A DNA stretch of 64,000 bases. Origin: 20CM-2-55-15 sp963738025. Lineage in GTDB: Bacteria > Acidobacteriota > Terriglobia > 20CM-2-55-15. This document shows, in pieces, positions 1 to 8,483 of the stretch. Within the stretch, counting starts at the first letter, position 1. Every line of letters begins with the position of its first letter. The stretch covers positions 1 to 64,000 of the forward strand of contig CAVTWA010000027.1 in assembly GCA_963738025.1 (NCBI GenBank), in the 5' to 3' direction. The notes beneath the pieces are model-generated. The model was not told the DNA's origin and did no database searches. It was given only the letters and a program-made list of their open reading frames with translations. The position numbers and the translations under genes are program-made.

Positions 1-160
1 ACCGATTACGCCGGGTTCGGGAGGTAGGGGAGGTTGATTCCACAGCTGTTATGACCGTGTCGTTTATGCCGCGTTCAGCTGGCGGTCGGCGCGGACTTCA
101 CAAGCTACGGCGAGGTCCGCAACCGCGTGGCTTGTGACAAGGAAACAAAGGGAAGTGACT

Positions 161-1552
161 ATGCGTACGTACTGGCAGGCGCGGGTTCGTCTCGGCATGG
201 CCGTACTCGTCGGAATCGTCGCGGTCGGAGTGGCGAGCCCATCGGCGCATGCCGCGTCGACCGGGCCTCGCATCAACGAAGTCGAGTCCAGCGGCGGGAG
301 CCCGGTGACTGGATCGAACTGACCAACACCGGCACGGCGGCCGTCGACCTGTCCAGCTGGGTGCTCAAAGACAACGACGACTCACACGTCTACACGATCG
401 CGTCCGGAACGACTCTCGCGCCCGGTGCGTTCAAGGCGTTCGACGTCGACGCGACGTTCGGTCTCGGCAGCTCCGACTCGGCCCGGCTCTACCAGCCCGG
501 CGGCAGCACGCTGGTCGATTCGTACTCCTGGACGAGCCACGCGAGCACCACGTACGGGCGCTGCGCGGACGGCACCGGAGCGTTCGTCACGACCGTCGCG
601 TCCACCAAGGGCGCTGCCAACTCTTGCCCGCCGCCGGCCGCAGTCACGTGGCCGGGTGGCAGCGCGGTTGCCACCGCCGACACCGCCGGCTTCTTCGGAA
701 CCAACCTCAGTGGTCTTTCGTACGAGAGTGCCAGCGTCGTCTGGGCGATCAAGAACGGCCCGAGCACGCTCTACCGGCTGATCCCGAACGGCGCGCTGTG
801 GAAGGCCGACACCGCGAACAGCTGGTCGGCCGGCAAGGCGCTGCACTACCAGAGTGGCAGCGGTGACCCGGACGCCGAGGGCGTCGTCGTCACGGCGGAC
901 GGCATCCTCGCCTCCACTGAGCGCGACAACGACAACGACGGTACGAGCCTGCTGAAGGTCTTGCGCTTCGACCCGAATGCGACCGGCGCCACGCTGACCG
1001 CGACGGCCGAGTGGAACCTCACCTCCGACCTGCCGGCCGCCGCCGCGAACAGCGGACTCGAGGGCATCGCTTGGGTGCCGGACTCGGTTCTGACCGCCGC
1101 GAGCTTCCACGACGAGCACACCAACGCCGTCTACGCGCCGAGCAGCTACCCGAACCACGGCACCGGTCTCTACTTCGTCGCGTCCGAGGCCACCGGCACG
1201 ATCTACGCCTACGCTCTGAACCTGTCGGGCACGACCCTTCACGCGGGTCGCGACCATCGCCAGCGGTTTCGCCGCCGTGATGGATCTCGAATGGGAGCCG
1301 TCGACCAACCGCCTCTGGGCCGAGTGCGACGACACCTGTTCCGGCCAGACCTCGACCCTGGTGATCAACGCCGCGGGCATGTTCGTCGTCACTGCCGTCT
1401 ACAAGCGTCCGTCGGGCATGTCGAACTACAACAATGAGGGCTTCGCCATCGCACCGGCGTCGGCCTGTGTCGGCGGCGTGAAGCCGGTGTTGTGGTCGGA
1501 CGACAGCTTTGACAGCAGCCACGCGCTGCGCTCGGGCACCATTTCCTGTTGA
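161..1552 (+). CDS. Secreted lamin-tail-domain protein, two frameshifts
   Basis: Signal peptide visible from the ATG at 161: a positively charged start, a hydrophobic stretch AVLVGIVAVGVASPS, then a cleavage-like AHA. It is followed by a lamin-tail (LTD) beta-sandwich (residues about 35-150, with WIELTNTGTAAVDLSSWVL) and a C-terminal region of YxF/WVPDS-type strands that looks like an esterase-like beta-propeller. The reading frame breaks near 303 (one G missing before the DWIELTN segment) and near 1248 (one extra G after TTLHA). Correcting both gives one continuous protein ending at 1552. LTD proteins are typically extracellular and often accompany nucleases or phytases; no catalytic motif is visible here, so the function is unknown. 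The high-GC codon use matches the next three genes and not the genes after 5.2 kb. Confidence 0.7.
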
Positions 1553-1613
1553 TGATGGGACGGGGTGTGGCCACCGATGTCATGCCCTGTCGCGTCCCGA
1601 TACGGTGACGCGT

Positions 1614-2408
1614 GTGCGTATTGATGACGTGACCGAGATCCTCCGCGAGGCCGCCGCAACCGAGATCATGCCGCGGTTTCGGTCGCTGCAGACCGGGGAC
1701 GTCAGTGAGAAGGCGCCGGGCGAGCTCGTCACGGTCGCCGACCGCGAGTCCGAGAAGCTGATCAGCCGACGGCTGCGCACGATGCTCGACATTCCCGTTG
1801 TCGGCGAGGAAGCCGCCGCCGACCATCCGGAACTGCTCCATGCCTTGCACGAGGCGCCGGCCGCGTGGGTCGTCGACCCGGTGGACGGCACCGCAAACTT
1901 CGTCGCCGGAAGTGTCGACTTCGCGGTCATGGTCGCGCTGGTCCGGGACGGTGTATCGGTCGCGGCGTGGATCCTGCATCCGGTGGCCGACATCGCCTAC
2001 GTCGCCGAGTTGGGCTCCGGAGCATATCGCGAGGGTGAACGTCTGGCTCGGCTCGAGCCCGACGCCGATCCGGCTCGGTGGACCGGGGCCTTGTTCACCC
2101 GGTTCATGGATCCCGAGCAGCGGACACGCGCCGAGGCGGTGGCGACGAGGTTCGCCACGATCAGTGCGGGCTCCAAATGCGCGGGCGTCGACTATGTCCG
2201 GTTGATCGAGGGCGGGCTCGACTTCGTCCGCTATCAGCGGACGATGCCGTGGGATCACGCCCCGGGATCGCTGCTGCTCACCGAGGCCGGTGGGGCGGCC
2301 GGCCGGCTCGACGGGTCCGCCTACCGGCCCGACGACGACCGGACCGGTCTGCTCATCGCCGCCGACGCGGACACGTGGACCACGGTCCGCGACGCCATCG
2401 GCGAGTAG
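1614..2408 (+). CDS. Inositol monophosphatase family phosphatase
   Basis: Intact 264-residue Mg-dependent sugar or inositol phosphate phosphatase. The three family metal-site motifs are present: GEE at residues 64-66, DPVDGTANF at 88-96 and WDHAPG at 213-218. This fold hydrolyses small phosphomonoesters such as inositol-1-phosphate or histidinol phosphate; the sequence does not allow the substrate to be chosen. I prefer the GTG start at 1614 because the protein then begins MRIDDVTEILREA, as many actinobacterial relatives do. A GTG at 1605 is equally possible and neither has a clear Shine-Dalgarno. It follows the LTD gene by 61 bases on the same strand. It is one of the few genes left of 5.2 kb with no frameshift. 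Confidence 0.88.
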   Translation: MRIDDVTEILREAAATEIMPRFRSLQTGDVSEKAPGELVTVADRESEKLISRRLRTMLDIPVVGEEAAADHPELLHALHEAPAAWVVDPVDGTANFVAGSVDFAVMVALVRDGVSVAAWILHPVADIAYVAELGSGAYREGERLARLEPDADPARWTGALFTRFMDPEQRTRAEAVATRFATISAGSKCAGVDYVRLIEGGLDFVRYQRTMPWDHAPGSLLLTEAGGAAGRLDGSAYRPDDDRTGLLIAADADTWTTVRDAIGE

Positions 2409-2465
2409 CCCGGCATAGAACATCGGGGTGTACGAGCATGCTCGTACACCCAGATGGTGATCGTT

Positions 2466-4120
2466 TTAGTTCTTGTGGAACTTCTGGGCGGCTGTGCCGT
2501 TGCAGTCCCAGATCTCCAGGCGGGTGCCGTTGGCGGTGGCGCCACCCGGTGAGTCCATGCATCGGCCGGACTGCGGGTTCTTGATCGAACCGTCCGACTG
2601 GACGACCCAGCTCTGCGCACCGGTGCCGTTGCAGTCGTAGAGCTGTAGCTTGACGCCGTTGGCGGTGCCACCGCTCACCACATCGAGGCAACGGCCCAGC
2701 GTCTGCAACGCCGACCCGCTCCACGTCCAGTGCTGGTCGACCGCGCCGCTCTGGCAGTCCCAGAGCTGAACGGCCGCATTGTTTCCGCCGGTGTCGTCGC
2801 CGCTGACGTCGACGCACTTGCTGCCCGGTCCGGTGATCGTGGGTCGCCGTCGTGCCGCCACCACCGCCACCCGTGCCGAACGAGCCGATGGTCAGCGAGC
2901 CCGACGCCGGGTCCGGCTGGTCGATGGTCGGCGCGAATCCGGCCACGTCGTCGTAGGAGAAGCCGTACCGCCAGACCATTAGCCCGAAGCTGTGAATCGT
3001 CTTCGAGTAGAGGTCAGACGCGCTCTGCAGGTAGAACTGCGACGCGTCGGTGGTCGGCTGCCGGTCGAACATGACCCGGCTGGAGGTGGAGAGCGTCGCC
3101 CGGTGGATGGCGGCGCAGACCCGGGCGCCGACCGCGAGGATCGCCGTCTCGTTCGGCTGTCCCTGCGGCTGAGTGCGCGCCGCTGCACCCGAAGACCTCG
3201 CTGGTGCTCGGCCTCGGAAGCGTACCGATAACGTTCCCGGAACTGTCCTTGAAGGTCATGTTGGTGCCCGAGACGGTGCCGGTGAAGGTGCCGACCGAGG
3301 TGTCCACGGTCAGCGTGTGGCTGGCGTAGTAGGACCACGCTGCCGCGATGTACGCGTCGAGATAAGTGCTGCTGAAGACGCCGTTCTGCAGACCGTGGAT
3401 CGGAGCGAGCGCGCGCAGCGGCAGACCGTCGGACGGTCTGGTGTAGATCAGTTTCGCCCAGTCGCCGCCGAGTCCCGGAGATCGCGTTCATGACGCTCGT
3501 CCGACCTGCGGTGATGCCCTGGGTCTGGGTGGCGCCGTTCGTCGCCGTGACACTGACCGACATCGGCACGCTGAACATGTCGACGGTGGTGGTGTTGATG
3601 AAGATGGCACTGCCGACGCGGGCGAACTCGGCCCAGTCGTAGAGGATGTCGTGGTTGGGGTCGGTGGCCACCCACGATGCCGGTTCGACCAGGCCGTTCG
3701 TCGTAGCAGGAAGAACTGCAGCTTCGCGCCCATCGACACGTAGATGCGGCCGCCGGAAAGGTTCGGCGGCAACGTGATGGTCTTGCTGGCGCCGTTGGCC
3801 GGGCCGCCGATCGACACGTCGGGAGCGGCCGGGTTGGGCTGGCCGGCCGGGATCGACGTGGGGAACGAGAACGCCACCCAGGCGCCGGCCGAGTTCACGT
3901 ATCCCTGCTGGCCGGTGCTGTAGTTGCGGGCCATGACGTAGATGTAGGTCGCGTCGCCGCGACCGGAATTGTTGGTGATGGTGAACGGCAACTGCGCCGT
4001 GGCGGCCGCGGCGGGCTGGGTCATGGTGATGGGCGCGAGGGACGCGGCCAGCACGAGCACGGCCAGTGCCGCGAGACGTCGGAGTCCGTTGGGGCGGATG
4101 GGGTGGGGGGCTATTCGCAT
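2466..4120 (-). CDS. GH64-like beta-1,3-glucanase with C-terminal ricin-B lectin, frameshifted
   Basis: The start is the ATG at 4118-4120, preceded by AGGAAAGG. It begins a signal peptide (AALAVLVLAASLAPI, then QPAAA). The mature protein begins TAQLPFTITNNSGRGDATYIYV, and further on has DPNHDILYDWAEFA, which fits the GH64 (thaumatin-like) laminaripentaose-producing glucanase family. After a Gly-rich linker (GTGGGGGGT) comes a ricin-B carbohydrate-binding domain with repeated CVDVSGDDTGG, LQLYDCNGTGAQSW and LEIWDCNGTAAQ blocks. The product would be exported and bind and cut beta-1,3-glucan of fungal walls. At least four single-base indels (near 2845, 3175, 3475 and 3708) break the frame, but each side reads as conserved protein, so these look like consensus errors. 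Catalytic residues cannot be assigned securely across the breaks. Confidence 0.75.
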
Positions 4121-4149
4121 AACGATGCCTTTCCTGAAGTGCGGTTCCT

Positions 4150-4200
4150 GTCCGTAAACGTTTCCGGGAATCCCGTGCGATGCCCGGAAACGTTGCTGGT
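4150..4200. promoter_or_regulatory. Paired AAACGTTTCC-type palindromes upstream of glucanase gene
   Basis: Two copies of a core around AAACGTT with flanking TCCGGG or CCCGG lie about 30 and 65 bases upstream of the glucanase start, facing each other (centres near 4160 and 4191). LacI-family repressors of polysaccharide-degrading genes in actinomycetes commonly use palindromes with a central CG such as this. I infer a glucan- or sugar-responsive operator; no regulator gene is in view. Confidence 0.4.
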
Positions 4201-4636
4201 CAGGAGTTCGGGGGAGCGCCGACTGGATCGACATCGGGCGGGGGACGGTCCATCGGAGCCGGGGGCTCCGATGGATGTGAAGTCGACATCACAGTCGTGT
4301 TACATGTTGGGGCTGGCTGCCAACGTTGTCAAGCATTGACTTGCGAGCTATATGTCGTGGTTGTGATTTTGTTGGCGATTCGCTCCGTCGATTGTGGAGA
4401 TCGGTATTCATCGCTACTTGACAACGTCGGATACATGCCCGCAACATTTACGCCAATCCCTGAGACTGGTCTCAGTCGGATGGACAACCCGCTCCAGCAA
4501 CCATGCTCGCCGCGAATCGGGACGCTGCCCGCTGTCCGTGGGCAGCTCATCTGCGCCTTCGTCGCGCAACGTTTCGCATCTGGTCGCATGTCGCGCCGCG
4601 TCTAGGCGGTCGCGTCCTCTCCTGACAGGCAGGCAC

Positions 4637-5195
4637 ATGAGAACTCATCCACGCACGCGAAGAATTCTGTTCATGACGACGCTCGTGAGTGTCGTCGCAG
4701 CCATCGGGATGGCCATCTTCCCCACGGCCTCGGCCTCCGCCGCCATCACCGGCAACACGATCATCGGTCCCGCTGGCAAGTGCGTTGACGTCAGCGGTGA
4801 TGACACCGGAGTCAACGGCACCGCGATCGCGCTCTGGGATTGCCAGACCACCTCCGCGGACCAGCACTGGACCTGGAGCGGCACGGCCCTCACCACCCTG
4901 GGTCGGTGCCTCGACGTCACCAGCGGCGGCACCGCCAACGGCGCCCTGCTCCAGCTCTGGGACTGCAACGGCACGGGCGCCCAGAACTGGGTCGCCCAAT
5001 CCAACGGCACCCTGAAGAACCCGCAATCCGGCCGGTGCATCGATTCACCCGGCGGCACACGGCCAACGGCACCCGCCTGGAGATCTGGGACTGCAACGGC
5101 ACCGGCGCGCAGACGTTCGCGATGACTGCGGCGCCGACCGGCACGTGCCCGACGTACTCGGACACGCCCAACTTCGGGGCCAACGTGCACATCTA
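4637..5195 (+). CDS. Secreted ricin-B lectin glycosidase, 3' end lost at contig junction
   Basis: ATG at 4637 opens a signal peptide (RRILFMTTLVSVVAAIGMAIF, then ASASA). A ricin-B (beta-trefoil) domain follows directly, with KCVDVSGDDTGVNGTAIALW, CLDVTSGGTANG and LQLWDCNGTGAQNW. It closely resembles the lectin domain of the neighbouring glucanase, so the two may be recent relatives. One indel near 5058 shifts the frame before TANGTRLEIWDCNGTGAQTF. The final readable piece, TPNFGANVHIY, is the start of a catalytic domain of the kind found in secreted actinobacterial hydrolases. It then stops matching at about 5,195, where sequence of another origin begins. The enzyme class cannot be told from what is left. 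Confidence 0.65.
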
Positions 5196-5200
5196 CGCAG
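5189..5200. other. Abrupt junction between two genomes (probable assembly chimera)
   Basis: To the left the + strand reads an actinobacterial secreted protein up to GANVHIY. To the right the - strand reads a histidine kinase up to CIYRVVQEAL, a motif normally followed by NN or NA and the rest of the ATPase domain. Both reading frames lose their family match within the same dozen bases. Base composition and codon preference also change here. No integrase, insertion sequence, tRNA or direct repeat is visible at the point. Confidence 0.8.
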
Positions 5201-6315
5201 CGCCTCCTGAACCACGCGGTAGATACAAGTTTTGTATTCGTCGGGAAGGTCGTCGGAAACAAGATCGGTCGACACCGTCACGTCCATGCAGGTTTGCCGC
5301 GATACTTCGCGTGCCTGCCAACGAAGCGCGGGGATGAGGCCCAGATCGTCCAGCATCGATGGCCGCAGAAGCAGCGACATGTTGCGGACGGTCCGGACCG
5401 CGTTTTCCACCAGACCCTTGATGGTTTCCACGTGCCTGGATAATTGCTCTTCCGATTGGACAGCCAGGCCGCTGGAGAGATTGCGCAATTCCACCAGAAC
5501 CGCGGAAAGTGCCTGGCCGACTTCATCGTGCAATTCGCGGGCGACCGATCGCCTTTCCGTTTCCTGCGCCTGTACCAGACGAGCCGATAAATTCTCGAGT
5601 TGCCGCCGGGCCTCGACGACATCTTTATATTGCAGATGCGCTTTGGACTCGAGTTTGAGAATTTTCCGCATGCTGAAGGTGGCAAGGGCAATGCCAATAT
5701 CAACGTAACTGCAAGAGTGAGGGCCAGGCGGGTTTGAAAACTCGAAAGGAGGGCGGCGTCCCGCGTGTTTCCCGCGTTCAATTGCTGTTCGTTGATGGAA
5801 GCAATCCGATTCGAGATGTCGAGCATCGCCATACGGCGCGGGAACACTTCATCGCGCAAAAATGCGTAGCCTTTCTGCTGGCGTTCATGGGCATTCAACT
5901 GCAGTACCGGTCCGAGGACGTCCCAATATCGCGCCAGTTCGATTTTCAGCGCGGCGTAATCCTTGCTTTCCTGAGGATCGAGTTTGCTTCCGTAGGATTC
6001 CAGTTCCGAATCCATTTCCGTGCGGACCTGTTCCAGCGTCGAGCGATACGATTCGGCGCGCTCGGGTTGCGGCTCCAACAGATAGTCGCGCACGTATGTC
6101 CCGGAAAGATAAAGGTCGGAGCGGATATTGTTCAACGCATGATTGCGCGAGAGAAAATCCTGCCGGATCTGTTCGCCGTTGTGTCTGATTTCCTCCAGAA
6201 CCCGGATGGTGTCGATTCCCGCCAGCGTGGTGACAATCAGCAGGCCGCCGAAGCCTGCGACAAGCGCCAGCCGGGTGCTCAAGACAAGACGGTCAAATCT
6301 GCGGTTCAGACTCAT
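5196..6315 (-). CDS. NarL-type sensor histidine kinase, truncated at its C-terminus
   Basis: The start is taken at 6315 (MSLNRRFDRLVL), before a transmembrane segment ALVAGFGGLLIVTTLAGI; 6351 is an alternative. A long helical periplasmic or four-helix-bundle sensor region follows (residues about 35-200), then a second membrane helix around LALTLAVTL. The dimerisation/phosphoacceptor domain contains ARELHDEVGQALSAVL, with the phosphorylated His in RELHDE, typical of HisKA_3 kinases that pair with LuxR-type regulators. One base is missing near 5700, just after the second membrane helix. The ATPase domain is cut at CIYRVVQEAL by the junction, so the N and G boxes are absent. No partner response regulator is in view; it would lie on the lost side. 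Confidence 0.8.
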
Positions 6316-6511
6316 ATCGGATGCAGAGCGGCGGTGTTCCGGGGGCGACATGACGTGCATGTATCGCAGGCTAACCCAGGAAAACGTCAAAATAACGTGT
6401 CTACCCGCTCATTGTCTCAAAAATACCCCCTCTCTGGTATATGGCGTTGAGACCCTACCGTTTACCGTAACTTCATGTCGAGCCGACTACTGAGCCATGT
6501 GTGGAGTGATC

Positions 6512-7192
6512 ATGTTGTCTTCCGACCAGCTTGACGCGATCCAGCAGTTCGACACCTGCACCATCGCCAATGCAATCGAGCATTTCCGGATCCGGCTTCG
6601 TAATGAAGGGTTTACGCGCCCGGGTCTGCGTTGCATGACCGGTGGAAACAGCCGTCTGCTGGGCTATGCCGCCACCAGCCGCGTCCGTTTTTCGAATCCT
6701 TCGGTGACGGGCGCTCCGTACCTGGAACGGACCGATTGGTGGGCTTCCGTGGATCGGGTGCCAGTGCCCAGAGTCGCTGTCATTCAGGACATGGACCCTG
6801 GACCGGGCAGCGGCGCCGCTGTCGGCGAAGTACATGCCGCCATTCTGAAAGCATTTCGCTTTGCCGGGCTCATCACAAACGCCGCAGTTAGAGACGTGCC
6901 CGCCGTCACACGCCTCGGGTTCCCGATGTTCGCCCCGTTCGTCTCGGTTTCGCATTCTTATATGCATCTCGTTGACTACGGCGAACCGGTGGACATCCTG
7001 GGATTGGAGGTCAACTCCGGCGATCTGCTGTACGCGGACTGCCATGGCGTCGTGTCGATCCCGCTCGAAATCGCTCCGGAAATTCCTGCCGTTGCGGCGC
7101 GCATCCACGCCAAAGACCAGCGCATCGTGCAAGTCTGCCTGGCGGAAGATTTTTCGGCCGACAAACTCTCGGAGGCGATCCGGAGTGAGTAA
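6512..7192 (+). CDS. RraA-like / HMG-aldolase-superfamily protein
   Basis: 226-residue protein of the RraA/demethylmenaquinone-methyltransferase-like fold. The family glycine-rich segment is seen as GSGAAVGEVHAAILKAF, followed by GLITNAAVRDVPAV (usually G-x-V-x-D-G-x-x-R-D) and the C-terminal ADCHGVVSIP. Members are either regulators of RNase E (RraA) or class II pyruvate aldolases and oxaloacetate decarboxylases. The VRD sequence needed for metal and substrate binding in the aldolases is kept, but the preceding Asp-Gly is replaced by Asn-Ala-Ala, so activity is uncertain. I chose ATG 6512 because GGAGTG lies 5-10 bases before it; ATG 6497 adds five residues. The gene overlaps the GTG start of the efflux adaptor gene, suggesting co-translation. 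Confidence 0.8.
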   Translation: MLSSDQLDAIQQFDTCTIANAIEHFRIRLRNEGFTRPGLRCMTGGNSRLLGYAATSRVRFSNPSVTGAPYLERTDWWASVDRVPVPRVAVIQDMDPGPGSGAAVGEVHAAILKAFRFAGLITNAAVRDVPAVTRLGFPMFAPFVSVSHSYMHLVDYGEPVDILGLEVNSGDLLYADCHGVVSIPLEIAPEIPAVAARIHAKDQRIVQVCLAEDFSADKLSEAIRSE

Positions 7193-8483
7193 GCGAAAGG
7201 TGAATGTTTTGAATAGAAATGGTCATGTCGTTTTGTGTCTTCTGGCAATGGGTCTGGCCGCCCTGATTGTTTCATCGTGCGGGAAGACTCCGACCGCACA
7301 GGCTGAAGAGGTGAGGACGACGGACATAACCAGTGTTGCGGTGGCGAAGGCGGGCGTCGAAGACATATCGCACAAAGTGGTGCTGACTGCCGAATTCAAG
7401 CCGTACCAGGAAGTCGACCTCATGGCGAAGGTCGCCGGGTATGTGAAGAAGATCAATGTGGATGTCGGTGACCGTGTTCAGGAAGGTCAACTCCTGGCGG
7501 TGATTGAGATTCCTGAAATGGCGGACGATCAGGCCCGTGCGCAATCAACATTAAATCGAGATAATGCAGAGCTGGCCCGGGCCAGAGATGAATTGAAGCG
7601 TGCGGAATCGTCTTACAATGTAGCGCACCTTTCCTATACGCGGCTCGCGCAAGTTGCTAAGGAAAAGCCGGGCCTCATCGCGCAGCAAGAGATCGATGAC
7701 GCTCAGAGCCGGGATCTCGTGGCCGAGGCTCAGGTGAGTGCCGCAAAATCCACCATTGCTGCCGCCGAGCAACAAGTGCAAGTCGGACAGGCCGATGTTC
7801 AAAAGGTTAAGACGCTGTTCGAGTACACGCGCGTTACGGCGCCGTTTGCCGGAGTGATCACCAAACGGTATGCCGATACCGGCGCCATGATTCAGGCGGG
7901 AATCTCGTCGAGCACGCAAGCGATGCCGCTGGTGAAATTGTCGGAGAACAGCCTGCTGCGCTTGATTTTCCCCGTTCCTGAGTCCGTCGTGCCGACCGTG
8001 CACATCGGACAGGCAGTCCAGGTCCGCGTTCCGACGCTAGGGCGATCGTTCCCCGGACAGGTCAAACGTTTCGCAGACAAGGTGGCGACGGCAACGCGGA
8101 CCATGGATACGGAAGTCGATGTTCCAAATCCAAATCTGGTGCTCATACCGGGAATGTATGCCGAGGCAGACCTGACGACCGACCATCGGGCAGGCGTTCT
8201 AACCGTTCCGATCCCAGCGGTGGATCTGGGCGGCGATGAATCCTCAGGTCAGGTAACGATCGTGACGCCGGACAACCGGATTGAAATCCGCAAAGTTCAG
8301 CTGGGAAGTCAGACGGAAAACAGGATCGAGATCCGTTCCGGATTGCGCGTGGGAGAGCTTGTTGTTACTGGCAACCGATCGAGTCTTAAAGCCGGCCAGC
8401 AGGTCCAACCGAAAATGACGGACATCAGCGCAATAACCATCGAGGGAGAGAAACCACAAGAAGCACAAAAGGCTCATGTCTAG
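7185..8483 (+). CDS. RND efflux periplasmic adaptor (membrane fusion lipoprotein)
   Basis: The GTG start at 7185 has GGAGG nine bases upstream and overlaps the preceding stop. An N-terminal lipoprotein signal ends LAALIVSSC, giving Cys32 as the lipidated residue. The order then is typical of adaptors: first barrel/lipoyl half (VDLMAKVAGYVKKINVDVGD, about 75-105), alpha-helical hairpin (AQSTLNRDNAELARARDELK to about 210), second lipoyl half (VTAPFAGVITKRY), beta-barrel and membrane-proximal domain (VRVGELVVTGN). It links an inner-membrane RND pump to an outer-membrane channel. The last residues (about GEKPQEAQKAHV) are encoded by a dispersed CACAAAAGGC repeat. It overlaps the pump gene by eight bases. 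Confidence 0.92.
   Translation: MSKRKVNVLNRNGHVVLCLLAMGLAALIVSSCGKTPTAQAEEVRTTDITSVAVAKAGVEDISHKVVLTAEFKPYQEVDLMAKVAGYVKKINVDVGDRVQEGQLLAVIEIPEMADDQARAQSTLNRDNAELARARDELKRAESSYNVAHLSYTRLAQVAKEKPGLIAQQEIDDAQSRDLVAEAQVSAAKSTIAAAEQQVQVGQADVQKVKTLFEYTRVTAPFAGVITKRYADTGAMIQAGISSSTQAMPLVKLSENSLLRLIFPVPESVVPTVHIGQAVQVRVPTLGRSFPGQVKRFADKVATATRTMDTEVDVPNPNLVLIPGMYAEADLTTDHRAGVLTVPIPAVDLGGDESSGQVTIVTPDNRIEIRKVQLGSQTENRIEIRSGLRVGELVVTGNRSSLKAGQQVQPKMTDISAITIEGEKPQEAQKAHV

Noticed and set aside
382..1392. Long minus-strand frame opposite the LTD gene
   Set aside because: High-GC shadow of the coding strand; its protein is Arg/Val/Gly-rich with no family features, while the + strand carries the conserved domain.
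161..5195. Genuine horizontal transfer of actinobacterial genes
   Set aside because: No mobility genes or repeats at 5.19 kb, and the kinase and glycosidase are cut at the same point; a chimera explains this more simply.
6861..7184. N-terminal extension of the efflux adaptor
   Set aside because: The frame runs upstream through the RraA-like gene; the lipoprotein signal and GGAGG place the start at 7185.
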